Source of the DNA: an uncultured Pelagibacteraceae bacterium
Lineage (GTDB): Bacteria > Pseudomonadota > Alphaproteobacteria > Pelagibacterales > Pelagibacteraceae
NCBI GenBank assembly: GCA_902559075.1
Contig: CACEGO010000005.1
Location: 1-50,691 of the forward strand
DNA length: 50,691 bases
Direction of reading: 5' to 3'
Program-made: the position numbers and the translations under genes
Notes under the pieces: generated by a model
What the model was told of the DNA's origin: nothing
The model's input: only the letters and a program-made list of their open reading frames with translations
Database searches by the model: none
Shown: positions 43,793 through 50,691 of the stretch, in pieces
How the letters are laid out: every line of letters starts with the position of its first letter
How positions within the stretch are numbered: the first letter of the stretch is position 1

Positions 43793-44373
43793 AAAAATTA
43801 ATTTTTATAATTTCTTTTTTATTAATTACAAACTTATCTTTAGCCTCAGAAAGATTTATACCACTTGAATTATTCACAGGTGGAGAAATTCGTGATGATA
43901 CTGAAATTAAATTTACAAAAGCTAATTTGGTCTTTGGAGAAAAGAAAAGAAAAAAAATAGTAGGTCCTGAAGATTGGAAAAATCCTCAAACTGGAAAATT
44001 AATAAAAGTTTATAAAAGAACAAGAAAAGGTCAAAGTGGAGTAAAAACCCAACTTTTTACTGTTACTAATGATGGACAATGTATTGGAAGAGTTTGGGAT
44101 AGTAGGCGTGGTGGAAGAATAATTGTAAATGGATGTAAATTTCCTTTAGGTGTTTGGAAAGAGGGAGAAAAAAGGATATTTGTAGGTTCTTCTGGTGGAA
44201 AGACAAGAAAAATCGAATTGACCATTTTAAAGCTTGGAAAAAAACAAAAAGATAAAATAAAATTTAATTGGAAGCTTTATGACGGAGCTGGAAAATTAAT
44301 GGATGACAATGATTATACATTTTCTGCTGGCAAAGCAATGACTAAACTTAATGATAAAAAAATATCTAAATGA
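43789..44373 (+). CDS. Exported protein, unknown function
   Basis: A 194-residue protein with a clear signal peptide (LIFIISFLLITNLSLAS). The mature part looks beta-rich and basic, with two cysteines (GQCIGRVW and NGCKFPLG) that could form a disulfide. I recognise no domain. It overlaps both neighbours by 4 bases (DUF1330 before, the HELLH protein after), so all three are translated together and probably act together. Confidence 0.7.
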   Translation: MKKLIFIISFLLITNLSLASERFIPLELFTGGEIRDDTEIKFTKANLVFGEKKRKKIVGPEDWKNPQTGKLIKVYKRTRKGQSGVKTQLFTVTNDGQCIGRVWDSRRGGRIIVNGCKFPLGVWKEGEKRIFVGSSGGKTRKIELTILKLGKKQKDKIKFNWKLYDGAGKLMDDNDYTFSAGKAMTKLNDKKISK

Positions 44374-45236
44374 AAAAAATATTTTTAATTTTAATTGTTA
44401 CACTATTTAGTTCATCAATTTTTGCTTCTGATGATAAACCAGGTAGATTCTTTGAAGACCAACCAGATGTAAATGATGATTATCAAATCCATTTTATCTA
44501 TCTTCTAGCAAAAAAAACCAAAGATAAAGAAAGAGATATAAACGGTTGGATAGAAAAAGAAGTTAAAAAAATAGATGATTTATTTTTCAAATTGACTGGA
44601 GATAAGCAAAGATTAAAATTTGATTATCGACAAGATGGTAAGCTTGATATTTCATTTGCGAGATTGGATCGTAAAGCAAGAAGAGGTGGGTGGAATGTAA
44701 ATTACCCAGACTATTATTTGCAAAAACAAGGATTTAATAATCCTAAAAAATTGTATTTTTCTTTTACGGATGCATCAAGTGGTGATGGAGGGCAAATGGG
44801 ACCTCACCATGGATATTTATTTATTAAAAGAGCGTCTGGTCAAATAACAAAAATTGCAATCCATGAATTACTGCATGGTAATGGTTTTGCTATGCCTTGC
44901 ACCAAAGGAGTTAAGGACGGAGCTCATTTAAGCGCAGGTATTCTTAGTCATGATTTATCAGCAAAATTTGGAAAAGCAGTTTATGATCACAAAGATCCAA
45001 CATGTCCCGATTTAAAAGACTCTGTTTATTTAACACCAACATCTGAAAAACCTTTTGATCCATTACAAATTGCCTGCGCACTAAGCCAAAAGAAAAGAGG
45101 ACAGCCACCAGGAAATTTTGTAATACCAGCCCAATATACTCATAAGAAATTACTAAAAGGAAGAAAAAATGAGTGGTGTACTTATAAACTTACTGAATAT
45201 GCTAAAGAGGATTGGTTTAAAAAGTGGAAAAAATAA
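44370..45236 (+). CDS. Exported putative zinc metalloprotease-like protein (HELLH)
   Basis: A 288-residue protein with a signal peptide (residues 1-19). Residues 165-176 read HELLHGNGFAMP: an HExxH zinc motif followed by a Gly at the metzincin position, but with Met where the third zinc His should be. His186 (GAHLSAG), His194 or Asp195 could serve as third ligand. Cysteines 177, 212, 236 and 270 suggest disulfides. The fold family is not recognised, so peptidase activity is inference from the motif. It ends a four-gene + strand cluster. Confidence 0.7.
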   Translation: MKKIFLILIVTLFSSSIFASDDKPGRFFEDQPDVNDDYQIHFIYLLAKKTKDKERDINGWIEKEVKKIDDLFFKLTGDKQRLKFDYRQDGKLDISFARLDRKARRGGWNVNYPDYYLQKQGFNNPKKLYFSFTDASSGDGGQMGPHHGYLFIKRASGQITKIAIHELLHGNGFAMPCTKGVKDGAHLSAGILSHDLSAKFGKAVYDHKDPTCPDLKDSVYLTPTSEKPFDPLQIACALSQKKRGQPPGNFVIPAQYTHKKLLKGRKNEWCTYKLTEYAKEDWFKKWKK

Positions 45237-45245
45237 TAATTTTAA

Positions 45246-45449
45246 TTACTCGAATAATAGACCGTTGACTGAATAAACTATTAATCCAATTATTATTATA
45301 AATAAAATTAAAAAAGAAACTTGCCCACTTAATTTATTTTTAATATTTGTTTTTCCTTCTTTGAATTTTTTAACGTGAATGCTACCAAATCTCATTACAG
45401 CTAATCCTAAAATAATTAAAAAAGCTGTAAATATGTATCCAGTAATCAT
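45246..45449 (-). CDS. Small two-helix membrane protein
   Basis: A 67-residue protein with hydrophobic segments at about residues 2-20 and 44-64, joined by a basic loop (HVKKFKEGKTNIKNK). It starts at an ATG that abuts the stop of the flavin-oxidase-like gene, which supports it as a real co-transcribed gene. The function is unknown. Confidence 0.6.
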   Translation of the reverse strand: MITGYIFTAFLIILGLAVMRFGSIHVKKFKEGKTNIKNKLSGQVSFLILFIIIIGLIVYSVNGLLFE

Positions 45450-46055
45450 TTATGGGACTAGCCAATTATCTTTATTATTTTCCAAATCAAACTTTGCTCT
45501 TCGATGACCTTTTGCTGCTAAATAAAGCCATTCTATAGATTTAATTTTACACTGAATAACTGTAAAGTTTTTATAACCTTCTTCACTTTGTTCTTTTGTA
45601 TAATCAAAATTATCTAGCTCTGGTTTTAAACCAGACGTTGGGACTTCAGACTCCGTTCCTGGACCATTATCAACCAAATAACATTTTCTAGATATATGCT
45701 GTGTTTTAGACCAAGACTCTTCAGTTATTTCATTTTTATGATGAATGATGCATTCAACTTTTAATCTGACCTGTATTTTTTCATCCTTATCATAAAATAA
45801 CAGAGCAGCATTTTTATTAGCTTTTAATTTTTCAATTTTATCTGAGCGTATATCGCTATGGTATTGAACTAGATGATTAGATTGATCAGATTTTCTAAGA
45901 ACTACAATTCTTCCATCTAAATCATTCTGATCACCACAGATAAATACTGGTATTCTAAATGGGGAGCTTCTATCGGTCACTGCATTATCTAACATTGACC
46001 AAATCTTCTTTTTGATCTCTGTAAAGTCCTCGTAATAAGGAACTGTATTCGTCAC
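45450..46055 (-). CDS. Pyridoxamine 5'-phosphate oxidase-like FMN-binding protein
   Basis: A 201-residue split-barrel flavoprotein-like protein. SPFRIPVFICGDQNDLDGRI and VVLRKSDQSNHLVQYHSDIR (FMN-binding strands), KLKANKNAALLFYDKDEKIQ and the C-terminal IEWLYLAAKGHRRAKFD match the PNPOx-like family. It may be an FMN-dependent oxidase or a flavin/heme-binding protein. True PdxH motifs are not complete. The start is GTG at 46055, 5 bases after the dehydrogenase gene on the minus strand. Confidence 0.82.
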   Translation of the reverse strand: MTNTVPYYEDFTEIKKKIWSMLDNAVTDRSSPFRIPVFICGDQNDLDGRIVVLRKSDQSNHLVQYHSDIRSDKIEKLKANKNAALLFYDKDEKIQVRLKVECIIHHKNEITEESWSKTQHISRKCYLVDNGPGTESEVPTSGLKPELDNFDYTKEQSEEGYKNFTVIQCKIKSIEWLYLAAKGHRRAKFDLENNKDNWLVP

Positions 46056-46060
46056 AAATA

Positions 46061-46936
46061 TTATTTTTTCTTCTTTAATCTAGCAATTAAGCCTGAGCTA
46101 TCCCAACGATTTCCACCCATCTTTTGAACCTCAGCATAATAGCCATCAATAATTTCAGTAATTGGAACCGGTGAACCATTTCTTTTCGCTTCTTCAATTA
46201 CAATTGCTAAATCTTTTCTCATCCAATCTATTGCAAAACCATAATCAAATTTATCATCCGTCATAGTTCGATATCTATTTTCCATTTGCCATGATTGAGC
46301 TGCACCTTTAGATATTGTTTCCATAACTTTATCCATATCTAGTCCTGCATTTATTCCAAAGTTAATTGCCTCAGATAAACCTTGTACTGTTCCAGCAATA
46401 CACATTTGATTCATCATTTTTGTAAGTTGTCCACTACCACATGGACCAATTAGCTTTACCTTTTTGCTATAACAATCAATTACAGGCTCAGCCTTTTTAA
46501 AAACTTCTTCATCACCGCCCACCATAACTGTTAGTATTCCGCCTTCAGCACCAGCTTGTCCTCCAGAAATAGGTGCATCTAAAAAACTAAATCCTTTATC
46601 ATTTGCTTCTTTATTTAATTGTCTAGAAACCTCAGCAGATACCGTTGAGTTATCAATAAAAATTGATCCAGCTTTTGCTGTTTTGAATAATCCGTTTTCA
46701 CCTGTTGCTACTTCTCTTAAATCATCGTCATTTCCAACACATGTAAAAATAAAATCAGCACCATCTGCTGCCTCGGCAGGTGTATTGGCCATTTTACCTT
46801 TATATTCTGAAATCCATTTTTCAGCTTTTGATTTTGTTCTATTAAAAACAGTTACATTGTGTCCGGCTTTTGATATATAACCAGCCATTGGGTAGCCCAT
46901 AACCCCAAGACCTATGAAAGCAACATTACAAGTCAT
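46061..46936 (-). CDS. 3-hydroxyisobutyrate dehydrogenase / tartronate semialdehyde reductase family
   Basis: A 291-residue beta-hydroxyacid dehydrogenase. It has NVAFIGLGVMGYPMAGYISK (NAD(P)-binding), FLDAPISGGQAGAEGGILTV (substrate-binding signature), GQLTKMMNQM (catalytic Lys) and a C-terminal helical domain with FAIDWMRKDLAIVIEEA. It would oxidise or reduce a 3-hydroxyacid such as 3-hydroxyisobutyrate or glycerate/tartronate semialdehyde. Which one is not readable. It is the first gene of a three-gene minus-strand operon and divergent from the MFS gene by 11 bases. Confidence 0.88.
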   Translation of the reverse strand: MTCNVAFIGLGVMGYPMAGYISKAGHNVTVFNRTKSKAEKWISEYKGKMANTPAEAADGADFIFTCVGNDDDLREVATGENGLFKTAKAGSIFIDNSTVSAEVSRQLNKEANDKGFSFLDAPISGGQAGAEGGILTVMVGGDEEVFKKAEPVIDCYSKKVKLIGPCGSGQLTKMMNQMCIAGTVQGLSEAINFGINAGLDMDKVMETISKGAAQSWQMENRYRTMTDDKFDYGFAIDWMRKDLAIVIEEAKRNGSPVPITEIIDGYYAEVQKMGGNRWDSSGLIARLKKKK

Positions 46937-46947
46937 AATTTTTATCT

Positions 46948-48153
46948 ATGTTTAAAAGTTTAAGTTTAAAAGTAATTGTATTTGGATTTATTTTTACATT
47001 TTTTTCAAGCTTTGGACAGAGTTTTTTTCTTGGTTTGTTTAATTCAAGTATCAGAGATGCTTTATCAATTACACATGGACAATTTGGCTCAATTTATGCA
47101 TCAGCAACTTTGTTAAGTAGTGTAGTTTTAGTCTGGATTGGAAAAAAGATTGATGATGTAAATATATTAAAATTTGCATCTTACGTAATAATTTTTCTAT
47201 CAGCTTCTTGTTTTATATTTTCTAAAATTTCATCTGTTATTTTTTTATTTATAGGAATTTTTTTAATGCGTTTAGCTGGGCAAGGGTTATCTAGTCATAC
47301 CGCAACAACAACTATATCTCGTTTTTTTGAAAAAAATAGGGGCAGAGCTTTGAGTACAGGTTGGTTAGGATTATCATTAGCTGAATTTATAATGCCAGTT
47401 CTGATTGTTTTTTTACTAACTTTTATTGAATGGAGAGATATTTGGGTTTCAATTTCTATTTTAGTTATACTTGTTTTACCTCTTGCAACTTTCCTTTTAG
47501 TAAAAGAAGTAAAACTTGATACTAGAGAGGAATCTAAAATTGAAGGAAACAATCAAGAAATTAAACAATGGAAGAGAATAGAAGTATTAAAAGATTATAG
47601 GTTTTATATAATATGTATGACTATGTTAGCAATGCCATGGATTGCAACAGGGTCTTTCGTTTATCAATCATTTATTTCTTCCTCCAAAGAATGGGGACCT
47701 TACGTAATTGCTCAATCATTTATGGCTTATTCAATTTTATCAGTAATTACTCTTTTTATATCTGGATTTTTAATTGATAAATTTACTAGCAGAAAATTAC
47801 TAATTTATATGAATATTCCACTTTTTTTTGCAACGGTAGTTCTTTACTATTTTGATGCACCATTTTCATCATTTGTATTTTTTGGGTTGTTAGGAGTGAC
47901 TAATGGTTTAGCAAATGTTCTTGGTTCTTCAACTTGGGCTGAGATTTATGGTGTTAAGTTTATTGGATCTATTAAAGCTTTGACAACTGCATTAATGGTA
48001 TTTGCAACTGCCTTTGGAACAGCTTTATTTGGAATTTTGATTGATATAGGGTTTACAATTGAAAATATTGCTGTTGTATCTGGGGTCTACATTTTTTGCT
48101 CAATAATTCTTCTTTATTTGGTTAAAAATAAGCTAAATCCTCAATATATATAA
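46948..48153 (+). CDS. Major facilitator superfamily transporter
   Basis: A 401-residue protein with about 12 membrane helices. It has an early FGSIYASATLLSSVVLVWIG, the loop 2-3-like GKKIDDVNIL and FISGFLIDKFTSRKLLIYMN as the repeat in the second half. It resembles oxalate/formate-antiporter-like and monocarboxylate MFS members, but the substrate is unknown. The start is only 11 bases from the divergent dehydrogenase gene, so both promoters overlap coding sequence. Confidence 0.88.
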   Translation: MFKSLSLKVIVFGFIFTFFSSFGQSFFLGLFNSSIRDALSITHGQFGSIYASATLLSSVVLVWIGKKIDDVNILKFASYVIIFLSASCFIFSKISSVIFLFIGIFLMRLAGQGLSSHTATTTISRFFEKNRGRALSTGWLGLSLAEFIMPVLIVFLLTFIEWRDIWVSISILVILVLPLATFLLVKEVKLDTREESKIEGNNQEIKQWKRIEVLKDYRFYIICMTMLAMPWIATGSFVYQSFISSSKEWGPYVIAQSFMAYSILSVITLFISGFLIDKFTSRKLLIYMNIPLFFATVVLYYFDAPFSSFVFFGLLGVTNGLANVLGSSTWAEIYGVKFIGSIKALTTALMVFATAFGTALFGILIDIGFTIENIAVVSGVYIFCSIILLYLVKNKLNPQYI

Positions 48154-48161
48154 AATAGGTC

Positions 48162-48188
48162 TTGATTTTTTAAAGCTCACTGTATAGA
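48162..48188 (+). promoter_or_regulatory. Candidate rpoZ promoter giving a nearly leaderless mRNA
   Basis: TTGATT (48162-48167) and TATAGA (48183-48188), with a 15-base spacer, lie just before the rpoZ ATG (48197). Transcription would start about 2 bases before the ATG. No Shine-Dalgarno is present, which fits a leaderless message. The short spacer is a weakness. Confidence 0.3.
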
Positions 48189-48196
48189 TACTGCGC

Positions 48197-48733
48197 ATGG
48201 CAAGAGTTACCGTAGAAGACTGTATAGATAAAGTAGAGAGCCCTTACGAGTTAGTATTAGTTGCTAAAGAAAGAGCTACTCAACTTAATGCGGGGATTGA
48301 ACCTACAATAGATAGAGATAACGATAAAAACACTGTTATTTCTTTAAGAGAAATTGCTGAAGAAAAAATTAAAGTTTCAGATTTAACTGAAAGTGCTGTT
48401 TATAAACTTAGGAAACATGTTGAACAAGTTGATGATAGTGCTGAAGATGATGAAGAAATAGGTGATGATTTTGAAAATCTATACAAAGGTGAAATTTCAA
48501 AAAGTGGTACTCCAATTTTACCATCCAAAAGAGCAAGAAAAACACCAGAAAAAATACAAGTAACAAAAGAAGATTTAGCAGAGTTATCCGAAACTGCTAC
48601 AGCAGATGTTGATAATTCTATTGGTGAAGAAACCATGAATGAACAAGGCGAAGTTTCTTTAGACGAAGTATCAGAATCTGAAAATCAAGATGTAGATGTA
48701 ACTTCAGACGATACTGAAGCTTCAAACTCATAA
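48197..48733 (+). CDS. rpoZ: RNA polymerase omega subunit with long acidic C-terminal tail
   Basis: A 178-residue protein. Residues 1-75 are a standard omega domain (MARVTVEDCIDKVESPYELV, AKERATQL, NTVISLREIAEEKI). The remaining roughly 100 residues are an acidic, low-complexity tail rich in Glu, Asp and Ser, interrupted by a basic patch (PSKRARKTPEK). E. coli omega is 91 residues and most alphaproteobacterial ones about 120-140. The domain assists RNA polymerase assembly. The tail is probably disordered and of unknown function. It precedes dusA by 22 bases. Confidence 0.93.
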   Translation: MARVTVEDCIDKVESPYELVLVAKERATQLNAGIEPTIDRDNDKNTVISLREIAEEKIKVSDLTESAVYKLRKHVEQVDDSAEDDEEIGDDFENLYKGEISKSGTPILPSKRARKTPEKIQVTKEDLAELSETATADVDNSIGEETMNEQGEVSLDEVSESENQDVDVTSDDTEASNS

Positions 48734-48755
48734 AAAAATAATATAAAGTCATATT

Positions 48756-49748
48756 ATGAATAGGAAAGTATCAGTTGCTCCTATGATGGATTGCACAGAT
48801 CGCCATGAGCGATTTTTTTTAAGATTAATATCTAAAAATACCCTGCTTTATACTGAAATGATTGTAGATGAAGCAATTAAGAGGGGTGATAAAAAAAAAT
48901 TATTGGAGTTTAATATTAATGAAAAACCAGTGGCTCTTCAATTAGGTGGTTCTTCACCAAAACTTCTAGCTGAGGCAACAAAAATTGGAGAAGAATTTGG
49001 TTATGACGAAATAAACTTAAATTTAGGGTGTCCTAGTAAAAAAGTTGAAAAAAATAGATTTGGAGCTTGCTTAATGAAGGAGCCAAATTTAGTTGCAGAT
49101 TGTTTAAGCAAAATGCAATCGGTTACCAAATTACCAGTAACTATTAAAACGAGAATTGGTTATGATGATGTTGAAGATTATGAAAATTTATATAATTTTA
49201 TTTCCACTTTAAAAGCAACTGGAGTTAAAACTTTTATTATTCACGCCAGAAAAGCGATGTTGGGTAAATTTACTCCTAAACAAAATCTAAATATTCCACC
49301 TTTAAAATATGAATATGTTTATAAGTTAAAAAATGATTTTCCTGATGAAGAAATAGTTATAAATGGAGGAATAACATCAGTTGATGAAATTAAACCTCAT
49401 TTAGAAAAAACTGATGGTGTAATGATAGGAAGAGCAGCTTATCATACGCCATATTTACTTGCGGATATTGAAAAAGAAATATTCAAAAATGAAGACGTTC
49501 CAAGTCGACAAGATGTAATTGAAAAACTTATTCCATACATAAAAGAGGAATTAAAAAAAGGTACTAGATTAAATCAAATTATGAGACATACTTTAGGTTT
49601 ATTTCATGGTCAAACAGGTGCAAGTTATTGGAAAAGATATTTAAGTGAAAATATGTGTGTAAGAGATGCAGATGTAAAAAAAATTGATCATATTATGGAT
49701 AAAATTAAATATAATAATGTCGATACAAGAGTAGGGCAGTCTGCTTAA
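48756..49748 (+). CDS. dusA: tRNA-dihydrouridine synthase A
   Basis: A 330-residue FMN-dependent Dus enzyme with SVAPMMDCTDRHERFFLRLI at the N-terminus, LNLGCPSKKVEKNRFGACLM (catalytic Cys105), HARKAMLGKFTPKQNLNIPP, characteristic of DusA, and VMIGRAAYHTPYLLAD. It reduces uridines in the tRNA D-loop. It follows rpoZ by 22 bases and precedes the TauE-like gene by 40, and these may form one transcript ending at the 50589 terminator. Confidence 0.94.
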   Translation: MNRKVSVAPMMDCTDRHERFFLRLISKNTLLYTEMIVDEAIKRGDKKKLLEFNINEKPVALQLGGSSPKLLAEATKIGEEFGYDEINLNLGCPSKKVEKNRFGACLMKEPNLVADCLSKMQSVTKLPVTIKTRIGYDDVEDYENLYNFISTLKATGVKTFIIHARKAMLGKFTPKQNLNIPPLKYEYVYKLKNDFPDEEIVINGGITSVDEIKPHLEKTDGVMIGRAAYHTPYLLADIEKEIFKNEDVPSRQDVIEKLIPYIKEELKKGTRLNQIMRHTLGLFHGQTGASYWKRYLSENMCVRDADVKKIDHIMDKIKYNNVDTRVGQSA

Positions 49749-49788
49749 TTCTATAATAGCAAACGAATATAGTTATATTATTTTACTA

Positions 49789-50574
49789 ATGGCTTTAACA
49801 GCTATTCCTGCAGGTTTTGTTGCAGGTCTTTTTGGGATAGGGGGCGGCTTAATAACGGTTCCTTTTTTATATTTTATTTTTGGTTCTTTAGAAATAGATC
49901 CATTATATATAATGCACCTTGCTGTAGGAACTTCATTTGCAATAATAATACCCACATCTACAGTTTCAGTTTTAACACATCATAAATTTAAAGCAGTGGA
50001 TTTTGATGTAGTTAAAAATTATGGTTTATATGTAGTGCTTGGTGTTACTGTTGGGACTATTTTTGCTGCTTCTTTAAGAACCAAATCGTTAGTTTTATTT
50101 TTCTCAATAATAATTTTGTTTTTAGGCATTTACTTCCTTTTAACAAAAGAAAAGGAGCAAAATATAATTGTAGAAATGAAATTACACTTAAAGATTGTTC
50201 TTGGTTTCATTGTTGGGTTTATATCAGCTCCTATGGGTATAGCTGGAGCAATCATGAACGTACCAATTCTTAAATTTTTTGGCTATTCTATAAATAAAGC
50301 AATTGGAAGTTCAGCTGCTATTGGTTTTTTAATTGCTTTATTCGGAGCAATAGGATTTCTTGTTTCAGGAAGTTATTTAAATTCTAGTCTTCCAATGAGT
50401 ATTGGTTTTATAAATATACCAGCCTTTGTAATATTTATACCAATTACAACTTTCATGGCTCGGATAGGAGCCAAAACAGTTCATAGTATAGATAAAAATA
50501 AAATTAGTAAATTTTTTGGAATTTTTCTTTTAGTTGTTTCGATTAAATTTTTTTATGAATACTTAAAATTATAA
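49789..50574 (+). CDS. TauE/SafE family membrane exporter
   Basis: A 261-residue protein with about eight helices in two repeats: AGFVAGLFGIGGGLITVPFL and, later, VGFISAPMGIAGAIMNVPIL, the TauE/SafE signature. Members export sulfite, sulfoacetate or related organosulfonates and are often paired with taurine degradation. The taurine genes here are 36 kb away. From the ATG at 49789 the first helix is slightly short. The frame stays open upstream through YIILL with only ATT codons at 49777 and 49780 as possible rare starts. Confidence 0.88.
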   Translation: MALTAIPAGFVAGLFGIGGGLITVPFLYFIFGSLEIDPLYIMHLAVGTSFAIIIPTSTVSVLTHHKFKAVDFDVVKNYGLYVVLGVTVGTIFAASLRTKSLVLFFSIIILFLGIYFLLTKEKEQNIIVEMKLHLKIVLGFIVGFISAPMGIAGAIMNVPILKFFGYSINKAIGSSAAIGFLIALFGAIGFLVSGSYLNSSLPMSIGFINIPAFVIFIPITTFMARIGAKTVHSIDKNKISKFFGIFLLVVSIKFFYEYLKL

Positions 50575-50588
50575 TTGATAAAAAAAAA

Positions 50589-50630
50589 GAGGTGATTTCA
50601 GTCTCCCTCCATCACCTCAGATTCTTTTTT
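50589..50630. terminator. Bidirectional intrinsic terminator after the TauE-like gene
   Basis: GAGGTGAT (50589-50596) and ATCACCTC (50611-50618) form a perfect 8-bp stem with a 14-base loop. On the minus strand the stem is followed at once by a T-run (A-run 50580-50588). On the + strand six T's come 6 bases later (50625-50630). It ends the TauE transcript and probably also a minus-strand gene entering from the right. Confidence 0.7.
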
Positions 50631-50660
50631 AAGTGATTCTTTTAAGATTAATGAACACTT

Positions 50661-50690
50661 ATTAGTTGAAAATACAATTTATCAACTAAT
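50661..50690. repeat. Inverted repeat at the window edge
   Basis: ATTAGTTGA (50661-50669) and TCAACTAAT (50682-50690) form a 9-bp AT-rich dyad with a 12-base spacer. No T-run follows within the window. It could be an operator or hairpin for the gene beyond the edge. Confidence 0.35.
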
Positions 50691-50691
50691 T

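Noticed and set aside
50600-50691. A minus-strand coding sequence ending near 50602
   Set aside because: A short open frame exists (ending EVMEGD) but it has an in-frame stop near the edge and no convincing start. It is too short to support.
1-50691. CRISPR arrays, insertion sequences, prophage or plasmid origins
   Set aside because: No regularly spaced repeats, transposase, integrase, cas or replication genes were seen on either strand.

Overview
The window looks like a piece of a SAR11 (Candidatus Pelagibacter-type) alphaproteobacterial chromosome. It is very AT-rich. Arginine is almost always AGA. Genes are packed with few-base gaps and many 1-18 bp overlaps, and the content is typical of a streamlined marine oligotroph: taurine, TRAP, TTT and amino-acid transporters, one-carbon oxidation, purine and MTA salvage, and a TrpB2. 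I see no CRISPR array, insertion sequence, prophage, rRNA or integrase. No gene-free stretch exceeds 300 bases once the frameshifted galE (14006-14991) and the edge-truncated regulator (1-469) are recognised.

Layout. 1-783: truncated winged-helix regulator and a small membrane-anchored protein. 772-4422 (minus): Ldh2-type dehydrogenase, epoxide hydrolase, aldehyde dehydrogenase. 4646-7573: TRAP transporter in the order P-M-Q, with M and Q in a different codon dialect from P. 7593-14013: taurine block, tauABC (minus) divergent from an aminotransferase and alanine dehydrogenase. TauC carries a roughly 440-residue N-terminal extension. 14006-16973 (minus): nucleotide-sugar genes gmd, fcl and a galE broken at an A11 tract. 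17078-19525: dimethylglycine/sarcosine dehydrogenase-like protein. 19569-22109: small membrane protein, tRNA-Met, and purine-salvage genes (a PRTase, guaC, apt). 22151-25939: mtnP, two secreted alpha/beta-hydrolase paralogues, mtnA. 25944-29380: asparaginase, DUF1015, TrpB2. 29441-32600: aldolase-dehydrogenase fusion divergent from a SpeD-SpeE fusion. 32660-35716: amino-acid ABC transporter without ATPase, plus a PhyH oxygenase. 35706-38134: DUF6165, GT9 glycosyltransferase, AbrB-like membrane protein. 38352-41326: TctCBA. 41323-50574: glycosyltransferase, thioredoxin-like protein, gamma-carbonic anhydrase, two exported unknowns (one with HELLH), flavin and NAD enzymes, MFS, rpoZ, dusA, TauE-like exporter.

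How the genes may work together. Taurine would enter by TauABC, be deaminated with pyruvate as acceptor, and the alanine be recycled by alanine dehydrogenase. No xsc is present here. SpeD-SpeE makes methylthioadenosine as a by-product. MtnP splits it, Apt recycles the adenine, and MtnA makes methylthioribulose-phosphate. The class II aldolase-SDR fusion next to speD-speE is a plausible but unproven next step, resembling the DHAP shunt.

The two strongest leads are that MTA-to-DHAP arrangement and the observation that all four solute-binding-protein genes are followed by a strong hairpin before their permease genes.
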